64,000 nt of DNA from Narthecium ossifragum (GCA_963920575.1 OY986969.1:6086001-6150000); one strand, 5' to 3'. Numbered from the stretch's first letter, positions 43,445 through 55,368 are shown. Program-made: numbers and translations. Notes: generated by a model not told the origin, from the sequence alone.

Positions 43445-46117
43445 TGTCGCGCCCCGACCCGCAGAGCGCAGCCAGGCCGGGACACGAGGGGGAAGAGACC
43501 TACATCTACTAGCCTCAACTGGCGGAAACAGTTGAGACTAAAGCCCAGCTGGCGGAAACAGCTGGCCACAGGCACAAGGTGGAAGCGAACTACTACAACA
43601 TCTATTAACATCTATTAATATCTATTACAAAATAGATATTAAAGAGATAAACAGAGTTCTAGTACAACAACGCTACAAGGGATCAACAGTCCCCCAAAAA
43701 GAAGCTACAGCACCCACCGGGGTCTCCTCGAAGGCGCAAACAAAACCATCCTGACCCTCAGACATGGTCAGGATCCGGCGCACTGTCACGGGACGACCGA
43801 GAGGGCAACACGGGGACAGAGCGGCCAGCTGCACCTGCAACAAACACAGTCCAGGTAGGCATGAGCAACAGCTCAGCAGGGTCCTACTCTACCACACTCG
43901 CTACGAGGGCAAACCCAAACGAACCAGCTCTGAAGCCAAGTACTGAGGCTTGCCAAGGATCCCATAAATCCCGTCAATAACCCAAAGAGTTTCCTGTCCC
44001 AAGTACGCCCCTCCGACAACCACTGCTCAGGGGTGGGCAACTCCGACAATCCCTGACACAGGGTGGACATGACGCTATTGGTAAGACACCCTTCTCCAAG
44101 CGGGATCTCTACACTTGGCGGAACGACCGAGGTTAAGACTACCACCTCTCAGTACTCCAAGCCACAGAGCTAACAGGACCCCTAACTCCTGACCAAGGAC
44201 TAAGTCTAGCCAGGGTGTCCATCGATCCCATCGATGCTTCCCTTCCCAAGGTTTCCTGTCCAACGTACATCTCTCCGATAGCCACTGCTCGAGGACTGGA
44301 CTACCTCCGACGGTCCTTGACACAGGGTGGGCCAGACGATACCTGTAGGACCCCCTTACCCGTGCTAGCCACCAGCACAGGGACACAAGTCGGGTAACGG
44401 CATCCACCACCTAGCCTTTGATCACCAGAGTTCACGGGTCAACCCCACCCATAAAACCTAGCATGTCTAATGCACAGGAAACATGGCAGGATATGAAATA
44501 AGGAAAGCAGTAACAAACAACATGACAAAGGCACACCTTCGGCCCATTTACACTATCACTCCCGAGGGTCATGACTCCTTCGGTTCACCACAAAGCGATA
44601 TAGGGCATAACCCATGGCCCATTTATACTAAGCATTCCCGAGGGTTCATTACTCCCCCGGTTAACCACAAAGCAGTAAACACTAAGCAGGATAAGCAACA
44701 TGTTAAGCCCCGAGGGCAAAACCATCAAAATCACTTGCAAGCGAAGCCCCGAGGGCAAAACCGTCAAAACCACTTGCAAGCAAAGCCCCGCGGGCAAAAC
44801 AACACTTAAAGCAAGTAAAAACCCCCTCTGCATCGAAGAAGATCGATCTCCTATAGCAGCGAGATCGATCTTCCTCGAGGCTAGAAGCACCGTCCTGGTC
44901 ACCCCAACGAGATCGATCTCCACCCATATGAAGATCGATCATGTATGTGACCCTCGACGTACTAACACCAGCCGCCAAGAGATCGATCTCCCTCCCAGGG
45001 AGATCGCTCTCGCTCGGGCGGGCTGGGCCACCCCGACCAAGATCGATCTCATCCCATGAGATCGATCTGGATTTGGGTTCACCGGTGGCCGGACGGCGAG
45101 GGATACCGCCGGAACCCTCCACCATACCTCACCAAACAAGGTGGGCTGGTAGATCTCAGTGCCACGAAGCCCCTCAAGGCCTCAAAACCGGAAAACCTCA
45201 ACTCCACAAGAAGATCCATTGAAATCAAAATCGGATTTCAAAACCCTCAAAACATCCAGAGCTTTGAGTGAGAACCCTACCTCTTCAACGCAGCTTCGAT
45301 CCCCAAGGCCTAACCCAGGACCTTCCTCGCCTAGCCACGAACCCAACGAGCCTTCAAGCTCTAGGAAAGGTGGTCGGAGGAGGAAGAACGGCGAGCGGAA
45401 GCTCTCAGCCGGAACAGGGGAAGAAAACAGAGCCCCGGGAGAAGGAGGAAGGAGAGGAAGAAAGGAAGGGGGAGGGGAAGGGGGGTAAGGCCGGGGGAAA
45501 GCCGGCGAAGGCGGGGAAAAGCTGGGGGAGGGGAGGGAAAGTCTTCACTCCCCTGACAGGGGAAGCGACGGCCATCGCCGTGGCCGTCCTTCGAAAGCCA
45601 CCGCCAACGACTTTCAGGCACTGAGAGATCGATCTCCATGCCCTGAAGATCGATCTCCTTTGCCCAGAACGGCAACCTCCTGGCACAGAGAGATCGATCT
45701 CCATTGCCATGTAGATCGATCTCCCTTGCCTAGAACGGCAAGCCTGAGCTGAGACTCAGGCCCAAGCCCAGAACTTCCGATCCCGGGTCCACCTAACCTT
45801 TCTAACAAACAAAAACACCAAACAAGGTCTGTGTGTGCACACCCAGTGTGAAACGACCGCCAAGGCGCAATTTCCCAAATTGCCCTTGGGGTCAACAACA
45901 AGCCAAGGGAAAAAAGAGGGGCAGGTCCTCACATTGAAAGATATTAATAGATGTTAATAGATGTTGTAGTAGTTCGCTTCCGCCTTGTGCCTGTGGCCAG
46001 CTGTTACCGCCAACTGGGCTTTAGTCTCAACTGTTTCCGCCAGTTGAGGCTAGTAGATGTAGGTCTCTTCCCCCTCGTGTCCCGGCCCGGGTGCGCTCTG
46101 CGGGTCGGGGCGCGACA
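43445..46117 (-). mobile_element. Tekay-type LTR with inverted U5-tip addition (foldback LTR)
   Basis: Flanked by ACCAT (43440-43444, 46118-46122). A complete minus-strand LTR occupies 43445-45933, with U5 tip TGTCGCGCCCCGACCC at left and U3 tip GGTCCTCACA at right. Five bases (TTGAA) then join it to 45939-46117, an inverted copy of the first 179 bp (about 97% identical by eye). Both inserted ends are thus U5 tips. GAGATCGATCTC arrays lie at 44835-45070 and 45622-45735. A purine-rich stretch is at 45360-45540. Confidence 0.85.
44705..44815. repeat. 39-bp tandem repeat, 3 copies, within the foldback LTR
   Basis: AAGCCCCGAGGGCAAAACC recurs at 44705, 44744 and 44783. The other Tekay-type LTRs have a single copy (near 30663, and reversed near 51330), so the amplification is specific to this LTR copy. 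Confidence 0.85.
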
Positions 46118-48349
46118 ACCATGATGTTGACCAAGGAGGTGGTCCAACCCCAGCAGATGACATTGAAAGTCGGAAGCAGCCTGAACCTCCAGAGTCATCT
46201 AGTGAAAGCAGTATGTATGAACCAATGGATAACACTGATGATGATGATGATGACTTCACTTATGAAGCTAACATTGACACCAACCTTTTGGACCTAGAGC
46301 CTGGGGATCATGAGGATGAAGGGCATGAGGAGAGAGCAGATCATATGGAAGAAGGTCATGAGGAGAGAGCAGATCATGTGGAGGATCAATGTCCTTTTGA
46401 TGAACAAGTCAGTGTCCATGGTTCTTCAGATGAAGATGAGCATGTTAGGTATCCATTATACAGAGATGATAGGCCTGGGAATGGGACCCCTTTCAGGGTA
46501 GGCATGAGGTTTGTCAGAGGTGAAGATTTGAGGAACCTTATCAAGGAGCATGCAGTGGTTGGTAGGCATAATATCAGATTTGTGAGGAGTACAAGGGACA
46601 TGATAGCAGTAGAGTGTTTGGAAGAGTATCCTTGGAGGCTTCATGCCTCATCCATGCAGCAGTCAAGGACATTCCAGATTAAGACATTCAATAGCAAACA
46701 CACATGCACAATACAACATTACAATAGGTTTGCCAATTCTGGTTGGTTGTCTAGAAAGTACAAGGATGAGCTCAAGCACAACCCTGACATATCTGTTGGC
46801 AACTTCCTGGGAAAAATTAGGAGTGAGCTCAATGTGAGGGTCAGCAGGGCCCAAGCCAGGAGAGCTAAGAACAAGGCATTGGGGCAGTTGAGGGGCAATT
46901 TTGCTGAGGAGTATTTACATTTGAGGGACTACTGTGAGGAGATATTAAGAAGCAAACCAGGCAGCACATGTAAGATCAAAACAACCAGGGGCAATGATGG
47001 TAAATGTTACTTTGAGAGAATGTATGTGTGTCTGTATACATGCAAGAAGGGTTTTGTTGAGGGATGTAGGCCAGTTATTCAGCTAGATGGTTGTCACCTC
47101 AAGGGACCATTTGGAGGACAACTACTGGCTGCAGTATCCAAGGATGCAAATGATCAGATGTTCCCCATAGCATATGCTGCAGTTGAAGTGGAGAACACAT
47201 CAGCTTGGTCCTGGTTCCTGGAGCTTCTTGTAGAGGATATTGGCTTCACACCAACATCTGGGATAACAGTTATTAGTGATCAGCAGAAGGTAAGCATTGT
47301 TGTAATGTTTTATGTTTTGAAATGTCTGTCTTATTCAAGCAGTTGCAGAGACTTATACATGCATTAGGGACTTATACAAGTAGTTTTAGGGACTTATATC
47401 AAATGTTTTATTTGTTGAAATGTATGTTTTATTCAATGTTTGTTCTAATGTTTACATGCTGTAGGGATTTATACATGCTGTTGATAGAAGTTTGCCAGGT
47501 GCAGAACAGAGGTTATGTGTTAGGCACCTCTACCAGAATTTCTACAAGAGGTTCAAGGGTGAGGAGTTGAAGAAGCTGATGTGGGAGGCAGCTCATGCAA
47601 CAGTTGTTGAAGATTTTGAATGGATCATGAATGATATCAGACTTAAAGATGAAGAAACATTCATCTACTTGAGGGGATTGGATACCAAGTTCTGGTGCAA
47701 GCTATCAGCTGTTACCCTAAGAATGATAGCATAACAAATAATCTGGCTGAGTCATTCAACTCTTCAATTCAAAGTGCAAGAGAGAAGTCAATTCTGAAAA
47801 TGTTTGAGGAGATTAGAGTTGGGCTCATGACCAGGATGACAAAAAGGAGGGAAGAGATCCATAAGTAGACCACTGATTTTGGGAAAAACATTCAAAACTA
47901 GTTGGAGAGTTATGAAGGACAAGGCTAGGTTATGTTCATGCACATGGTTTAGGGATATGTTGTATGAAGTTGGAACTCAAGGATTGGATAGGTTCACAGT
48001 AAACCTGGAGGAATAGTCATGTAGCTGTAATTATTGGCAGTTGACTGGTATTTCATGTACACATGCCATCTGCTGCATATTTCATGCAAGGCTGAAGGTT
48101 GAGGATTTTGTCGATGACTGGTATAAGAGAGACAAGCACCTAGCAAGCTACATCAACTTGATCAAACCATTAAATGGCCAAAGAATGTGGCCTAAGGCTC
48201 ATGGAGACCCAATACTACCTCCTTAATATAGAAGGCCTCCTGGTAGGCCAAAGAAACTTAGGAGGAGGCAGCCAGATGAGCCACAGGAATCTAGCAAATT
48301 GAAGAGGAAATATACTACAGTCAGATGCAGAAATTGCTGGGGTTGGGGG

Positions 48350-50072
48350 TGATAAGACTTGAAAAGTGCACAAATCACCTTTTTAACTAGGTCTCGTTAG
48401 TCTCCGAGCAATGTTATTTTGATAGTCTATGATGTATTTCAGGTTTAAGAGCCTTCAATGAAGATTAGATCATGTTTGGTGCTAAAATGAACAAATAAAG
48501 AACATGCGAAGCCAAAGGAGCAAAGGTGGGCCATCTTTGAAGATTAAATTGTATCTGCTCAGGAAGAACCAGATGATGTTCCATATATGGTTGGAAAGCT
48601 CTTGAAGTCTAATTTCTGGAGAATTTTACGGTTCATGATTCCGAGTTTCCTAGAGGAAGTTACGGCAATTTTAGTACCGATGGCGCAGTCTGAATGACAG
48701 AACAGTAAATACGCTAGAAAGTTCGATCGATCCGACATCTAAAGTAGGATCGATCCGTCTATGCAGAAACCTGACAAAATGCATACTTTTCAGCTGTACA
48801 CAGTCAGATCGATCCCTCCATCCATCCTACCGAGTCCGATCGATCTGACACCTATAGTCCGATCGATCGGACTCGGGAAAAGTCAGAAATTGAAGATTTT
48901 GATGCACCAGATCGATCCGACACCCATGGACGGATCGATCCTACTTTCCCAGTGAAAAAAAATCAATGGTTTAGATCTAATCCGAGGATGGAGACACTTA
49001 AGGCTATAAATAGGCATCTTTTAGGGTTTTTGTGGGGGGCTCTTCCTTGGCCTTTTGGCTGAGCCTTCTTGGTTCTTTTTCTTCTTTGTTTTACATAAGT
49101 TAGGGAAGATCCATGGGTGGAGTGTGGCGACAACCTTCATCGATGGATCTCCTTTCTAAAGATGAGTAGCTAAAACCCTAACCATGGGATTCTTATGATG
49201 TAACTAGGGCTTCTATTGGGGATTTCTTAGATCTAGGGCTTGTATACATTATTGATTGGCTTGTATGGATTGATTTCTATTTCTTTTATACCTTGGTGTC
49301 GATTTCTTGCTGGATGTATGGATTGTTCTTGTTTGCACTTGATTCTGGAGTTTGTGTATGCTAGGGCTTGGATTGGATTCATCCAAATAAGAGGATCATG
49401 CTAGTCCCATGGTATCTCAGATGAAATCTTCTTCGTGGTTAGGGATTGTATAGTGCTAGTCCCACTATAGTAGTGCTAGTCCCACTACGTTCCATCCCTA
49501 ATCCTTCTTACATCTTACCTTTGTAGTTTCGGCCATCGATATGCGAAGTCATCTCGATCATACACCTAAATCCATATCCATGATACTATTTGTGATGAAT
49601 TCATCCTAATAATAGGGTTCATTAGCAGTGAATGTAACTAATCATTCGGTCACTGACAATTAGATATTTGTTCTGCCAACAAGAAATCCTAACCAGAACT
49701 TGTTGAGTGATAAGGAGAACTAGCCATTCACTTATCAACTATTAGAAAGCCATTAATCGTGATTACATGCCCTGATCTTAAGAAGACTTGGTAGAATCTT
49801 AGTTATTGATTAAGAATTCCCTGGTACCTTTTTCTCGTATTTATCAATTCTTAGTATAAAGTTAGTTTAATTCTAATTCTGAATCTTTTATCAACTTATT
49901 GGTAGGAATACTTAGATTGAGTTTAATAGTTTAATTATTTTTCTACGCATTCCCTGTGGATTCGACTCGAACTCACTGCTATCTACCCCCAAAGTAGTTA
50001 GTTAGTAGTTTGATTATAAATTTATAATTTTGAGTAGACTTGTTAAGGAACGACACTTTTCAAGTCTTATCA
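48350..50072 (+). mobile_element. Solo Athila-type LTR, 1723 bp, with 19-bp terminal inverted repeats
   Basis: Begins TGATAAGACTTGAAAAGTG and ends with its exact reverse complement (50054-50072). Flanked by GGGGG (48345-48349, 50073-50077). Array of GATCGATCC/T units at 48723-48945, AGATCTAATCCGAG box at 48973-48986, TATA CTATAAATAG at 49004-49013, CCTGTGGATTCGAC near the U5 end. No internal region. It lies in the MULE zinc-knuckle codons. Confidence 0.9.
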
Positions 50073-50354
50073 GGGGGCACAACAAAAGGAGATGCAAGAT
50101 GCCCCCAGCCCCTAAACTCAATGAAGACCACTAATTGGCACATCAACTATTGGCCATGCATCAGTTGACACTGTTGGCGCATCAACTACATCTGGAGGTG
50201 TAGGAAGAGGAGCTGGAAGAGGAGTTGGAGGTGTAAGAAGAGGTGCTGGAAGAGGAGTTGGAGGTGTAAGAAGAGGTGTTGGAAGTGGAAGAAGATGAGT
50301 TGGGACTGTAGGAAGAGGCACACAACCTGAAAGTGTAAGTGTTTGCAATTCATT

Positions 50355-52560
50355 TGTGAGGACCCTTCCCTCTACTCATGTGGCTCGTCGTGGGCCACAA
50401 GGGCAATTTGATAAATTGCACCTTGTCGGCTTGTTTCACACCCACGTGTGCACACACTGACCGTGTTTGTGGTAATGTTTGGTTAGAACGGTTAGTAGAC
50501 CCGGGATCGAAAGATCCAGACTTAGGCTTGAGTTCTTGCCTAAGTTTAGCTTTCAGCACAAAAAGGATCGATCCTCTCTGGCTAAGAGATCGATCCTCTT
50601 GTGCCAGAAAGTCAAGTGTGATCGTCATGAAGGATCGATCCATTCATAAGTCGGTTCGTTTGCCTATAAAGAAAACGAGACTTTCTTCCTTGAATCCCTT
50701 TTGAAATCCGAAGATTTGAGCTCAGATCTTGTGATTTTTGAAGGCGTTTGAGGACGATCCAAGGCCTAGCTGCTTGGATCTAAGCTGCTCTTGCTCCGGT
50801 AGGGATTCCTACCTACTTTTATTTCGGGTTTTTGGAGTTTCTGGTTTGATTGTGTTCTTTTACTTAGATCTCTTGATATACATGTTTGTTTTTCATGTTT
50901 TCACTGGTTTTGGACTCGTGGGATCTTGATCTATCAGATCCCAGAGTTTCGTTAAGTTTGGATGTCTCCTCCGGCGGTATTTCTCGTCAGAAGTACGCCG
51001 GAGAACCCATTAGGATCGATCCCTCTTGAAGGAAGGATCAATCCCTCTGGGTTGATCATGCTACGCCCGATGAAGGATCGATCCACTGCTTGGAGAAGAT
51101 CGATCCCGGTTCTTGGGTAGCATGGTTACTCTTCGCCGCGAGGAAGATCGATCTTTCTGGGGGGAAGGATCAATTTTTCTTGGCGCGATGCGAAGGGTGC
51201 CCTCTGTCTCAAGAAGGATCGATCTTCCTGGAAGGAAGGATCGATCTCTTTTGCTCGACAGCGAGGGAAGGCTCACTGTTACTTAAAAGATCGATCCTTT
51301 AGTAGCAGAGAGGATTTTTCATGGTTTTTGCCCGCGGGGCTTGGTATGCCGGTTTTCCTTATCGCTTTATACCTTGTGTATACGATTAAACATGCTAGCC
51401 CTATAATAGGGGCAGTGGTGAACCGGGGGAGTGATGACTCCCGGGATGTTTAGAATAAACGGGTGAGTAGCCCTACAACTTTCCTTAGCCTCGCATGCCG
51501 GCGTGCGCCGAGGGCTTTACCTGCTATCTAGGTGAGCTGTTGTTTGCCGGGCTGCTTCCCGGTGCAGGTGTTGTGGTGGACTGCTGACAGTCGGTGGGGT
51601 ACCGCTGTAGCAGTCCCTAGACCTTATTTATCTGTTCACTACCCCGGGCCTACAGGGTGCCGTGCCCAAACCTTATTTGTATATCATCACATACTATTGC
51701 ATGTTTATCTGTATTATCCTGCGCATGTCCATAACATGCATTGTGTTACGCATTAGTTGCATCTGTGTAGGGTGTTGCCGATCCGGGGCTTTCGGGTAGC
51801 CCGGATCTAGCTCTAGGACCGTTGCGGGTAGCTTGGTCCAGGACTCGATTTGTAGTATTCAGTCGTTTTCGATGATAGGGTTAGTTTGACCTGAATACAT
51901 GTTTGTTCGATGTTTAGAGGTCGTGTCGACTTCAAGTTGTATCCGAAGTGTAGCCGGAGTTCGGTGTTTCTAAACTCTTGAGTAGAGGAGTTGCCTACTC
52001 AGCGGTGTCTCCTCCCACCAAACGGTGTTCTGTGTCCTGTTGAGAGTTGCAGTGTTTTGGGCCTGCGTTCACGGATTTCCGGTAGGGTTATGGGACCCTT
52101 GTATACACCTAGGGTAAACTTGAAGGCGACACTGTTGTGTTCCCTCCCTTGTGAGTGTCGTAGTGTAGTGTCCCTACTGAGCTTAGTGCTCACTCCTACC
52201 CGGGCTGCGTTTTGCAGGTGCTGGCGCTAGCTCTTCTTCGGTCGCCCCTACCGGGCCGGTGTTTGGTGACGTGGCGGCGTCTGGCGGTGCTTGAGAGGTG
52301 GTGATCCTTACTGTTTTACATCTTTTGTTTTAGATAGTCTCCTACGGGAGTGATAAATGTATAATTTCCCTGTTTTGAGGGTTTGTAATATATGTCAGTT
52401 CAGTCTTTGAGTTTTGTATTATTTGTGAATACAGGATGATTATGATTTGTTAGGGTAACCACTATGATTAGAGGGAAACCTTGCCAAAATTTCCGCAGTA
52501 GGTTAGGTTCCGCTTCGCGTCGCCCGGCCCGGTTGGGCCTACGCAGATCGGGGCGCGACA
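50355..52560 (+). mobile_element. Solo Tekay-type LTR, 2206 bp
   Basis: Starts TGTGAGGACC and ends GATCGGGGCGCGACA, with TCATT at 50350-50354 and 52561-52565. TATA-like CCTATAAAG near 50665. GATCGATCC arrays at 50565-50645 and again at 51010-51300. It sits inside the last MULE intron, so the pair of splice signals (near 50337 and 52620) is still recognisable around it. Confidence 0.88.
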
Positions 52561-52770
52561 TCATTGATAAAATTGGTCCTAGTTAAAATTGGTCCTATTG
52601 ACTACTCTTTCTTGTTTGCAGTTCATCTATGGGTCCCAGCCAAGTCAAATCTTTGGCTCCCAGCCAAGTGAACATAGTAGTAGCCAGTCTTAGTCAAGAC
52701 CTGGGCAGAGTGGTGGAGAGCCACAAACAAGAAAGGATGCTGTGATGATGAGAAACAATTAGGACATTTG

Positions 52771-53153
52771 GAACATTTTATATAATGTCCCCAGCTGTGA
52801 GGGTGACAAACAATTGTTATTTTTGTACTGTGATGGTGACAAACAATTAAGACATGGGGATTCTAATTTTGTGTAGTAGTGGCATCTAATTATGTACTTT
52901 GATGAATGTAACATCTAATTTTGTGTTGTGATGAATGTAACCAGCAGTTATTTTTGTGTTGTGATGAATGTAACATCTCAATTTGTAATGAATGTAATAT
53001 CTCAATTTGTGCAACATCTCAGAGAAACTGAGTAATCAATTTGAGTGGTCAATTTATGCAACATCTCAGATTACATTATATTATAATAGAGTTACATAGT
53101 TACATTGCACTGGAACAGGACAGAACAGAGCATCAAAAATACATTGCTTTGCT
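52771..53153. other. MULE 3' spacer between the convergent genes
   Basis: Short repeats of TGTGATGAATGTAACATCTAA type (52860-53000), a probable shared 3' UTR region. No gene. Confidence 0.45.
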
Positions 53154-53783
53154 TCACAGTATGAGACAACAACAAAGCAGGATAATTCCTGCAATACATG
53201 ACAGCATCAGGCAACTAAGATACATCCTAGACCTAATGTGCAATTTCTTGTTCTCTAGCTCAAGTACTACAACAACTCTATCTTTATCATCCAAGCAACT
53301 CCTCATGCTTAGGTTTTCTGCCATGGCCTGCTCCTCTCTCTCCCTACTTGAAGTAATCTCTTCCAGCAGTGATTCAACCTTCTTTTGACAATCCTCAAGC
53401 ATTGCCTCTCCATTCTTCAGCTTATCCCTCAACTAACTGACCAACTGCCTACCACGAGCACATGTGTTTGCATCAAACCAAACCCAAAAATCACAGCCCC
53501 CATGATTCTGCATGAGTAAACAAAACAAAACATAAAAAATTACTGCATTTAAATTTATGGAATGGAAGATACTTATGAACTGAAGTACCTTAGGGATCGG
53601 ACAGCAACTGAATCTTCTTCCAGGGTTCTTAGTTGTCCATGAAGTCCTCAAAGAGGCCTTATACCCACAAAAACACTGATATACAACTCCACTTTCTCTC
53701 GAGGAGGAGATGGAGCTACCACTAGCTCCGGAACTCTCTTGCGATGAGGACGACGCCATGGAGGTGGCCAATTGAGGAACCAA
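53154..53783 (-). pseudogene. MULE-borne GRF-type zinc-finger protein with coiled coil and C-terminal hydrophobic segment
   Basis: Minus strand, two exons: 53589-53783 and 53154-53507, with intron 53508-53588 showing GT..AG. Exon 1 starts MASSSSQESSG (or the Met 8 codons upstream) and encodes CFCGYKASLRTS then NPGRRFSCC. Exon 2 continues GGCDFWVWFD, completing a GRF zinc finger, then a Glu/Lys-rich coiled coil (EDCQKKVESLLEEI) and a final hydrophobic segment (LMLSCIAGIILLCCCLIL). One in-frame TAG at 53433-53435 splits it. Similar small proteins are annotated in plants as At4g04775-like and often belong to transposons. Function unknown. Confidence 0.75.
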
Positions 53784-54037
53784 TAGAGCACAATAGGATA
53801 CTTAAACCACCATACCTGGCATGATCTTAGACGAAGCACCACTCTGATCATCGGATTTCAACATGAAAGCAAGGTGTCGCATAATAGGAGACTTGAAACC
53901 CTAAGCCCTCTTTTCTGGCGGTTAGAGAATGGAGGGAAGCATGAATACCGCCTTCTATATGGCAGGAGAGAATGGAAACTACTCACGTGAGTGATTTTGG
54001 GTGAACGGCGACTAACGACGTCTGAAAATTGGTATTA

Positions 54038-54144
54038 GATCGTAAATATTTGAAAGATGAGGATACTAAATTGATATTAATTAAAACCTAGGGTACCAGA
54101 GTTATAATAAGGCAAACTAGAGGGTATCAAACTGTTAAAATCCC
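54038..54144 (-). repeat. MULE right terminal inverted repeat
   Basis: Reverse complement of the left TIR over its first 50 bases or so, then diverging. It abuts the 9-bp target duplication ATCTGTTTT at 54145. Confidence 0.88.
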
Positions 54145-54153
54145 ATCTGTTTT

Positions 54154-55368
54154 TGAAGGTGTTATTGGAGATGTCGTCTAAGGAGCATGAATACGAGTAA
54201 ATTTCACTCATCTGGATCGGCACGCCCCGTGCTGGTCCGGCGCGCCCTGGGCCAGCAGGTTGCCAGCGCGGCGCGTGCCACCGACATGACAATCCGTGGT
54301 GGGTACTGTGTTACTTCTGAAAGGTAGAAGGTTTCATATGGTATAATACATCGCGGAACATTTACTCCATGCGTCTCAAGCAACAAGACAAAACATATTG
54401 AGAAGATCATTCATTAATCTTTTCAATTTGAAGTTGGTAAAGTTCTTTTAAAGGGTGGAAAAGTGAGAGAGAACGACGCATGCTGATTGATCACTCCAGA
54501 CAGCCTTGATAGTGAAGATCTGACATCTGTCTACAAACAGTCAGCAAGTTATTGCATGTATACACAACAGACAAACATTTAAGTACAACAACAGTATCTT
54601 CTCCGTAATCCCTAACGTTGGTTATTATTTATCGTTTGTAATCTCTAGATATCTTTACCTAAGCTGCTTAAGTTCATATACTGTGGCAATTGTTTTATTG
54701 GTCCATGCAAAAGCAATAGTATTTTTGTCTGTCTTTGTATTTTAACAACACTTCTGATAAAATTTCATCAATTTCAAGGTTTTTTTGTCCGGCATAAGGC
54801 CCTTATTGGCAAACCATTTGGAACAGACATTTGTGGAAAATGATTAATAAAAGAGGCTTTGAGCAGCGCATGATCTGCTTCCTGGCAGATTCAACAGACC
54901 TATCTGTCTCATTAAGTCGCCTGAGAGTCATCACAATTCCTGTTCTGGAACTAGAAAATTAACGCTGATTGGCTTATTATCAGTACTAACTTTTAGGGCC
55001 TCAGATTGTTTGATCAGCAGAACGGAGTTATATTGGAGGATGTTAAGTGGAAGATACGTTCTTTATTTGTACTTTTTCCATTCGTTTCCATGGTGGGTGG
55101 TGATTGGATATAAGTAGTGTATTTAGAATGCTGCAATGTTGGGAGAAACTGGAATAATTCAATACTTCTTGGTTCACAATACAGTAATAGAATTTGTGTC
55201 ATGAAAATGTGACTGGAGCATTTTCATGAGGAGCCTCTTTCCTTGGTTTACTTGTATTTGGCAGTTAGCTTCTTCACTCTATATCCCTATGTGATGGCTA
55301 TGAAGACTTTCATGACACCATGCTAAAATGTCATTGTTGTTCATATTTTGTGTAACTTGCTTTTTCAG
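54154..55368. other. Probable SAS10 intron or 5' flank, no exon recognised
   Basis: A short GC-rich segment at 54220-54290, otherwise AT-rich. It ends in a good polypyrimidine tract and AG acceptor (TGCTTTTTCAG) at 55368, so at least its right part is intronic. I find no stretch matching the upstream SAS10 protein. Confidence 0.5.

Larger units (their letters stand above)
43250..52770 (+). pseudogene. MULE transposase (MUDRA-like), interrupted by three LTRs
   Basis: N-terminal region at 43260-43444 (LGYPTWKAIWYAKPE, GLKELMTDKHV), resuming at 46118 after a foldback LTR. Acidic Asp/Glu-rich linker, then the DNA-binding region (FRVGMRFVRGEDLRNLIKEH) and the MULE transposase domain: VIQLDGCHLKG holds the first catalytic Asp (47086) and VISDQQK the second (47278). 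Intron 47290-47464. A frameshift near 47697 precedes ITNNLAESFNS. Stops follow at 47866 and later. SWIM zinc finger CSCNYWQLTGISCTHAI at about 48010-48070. The zinc knuckle CRNCWGWG/HNKRRC is split by the solo LTR. A 33-bp repeat encodes a Gly/Arg tail (50190-50300). The last intron, from about 50337 to about 52620, holds another LTR. No functional product is possible. Confidence 0.88.
43109..54144 (+). mobile_element. MuDR-type MULE with TIRs, 9-bp TSD and three nested LTRs
   Basis: Terminal inverted repeats start GGGATTTTAACAGTTTGATA at both ends (43109 plus; 54144 minus) and continue for about 100 bp with some mismatches. Perfect 9-bp target duplications ATCTGTTTT lie at 43100-43108 and 54145-54153. 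Inside are a transposase pseudogene (plus) and a GRF-zinc-finger gene (minus), a convergent pair. Setting aside the LTR insertions at 43445-46117, 48350-50072 and 50355-52560, the MULE is about 4.4 kb. Confidence 0.93.

Noticed and set aside
43445..46117. DNA transposon with long inverted ends beginning TGTCGCGCCCCGACCC
   Set aside because: Other copies show these bases as the U5 end of an LTR whose other end is TGTGAGGACC, next to a chromovirus-type polypurine tract, with 5-bp duplications.
50118..50348. Minus-strand Pro/Leu/Thr-rich frame
   Set aside because: Antisense of the 33-bp repeat that encodes the Gly/Arg tail of the MULE transposase.
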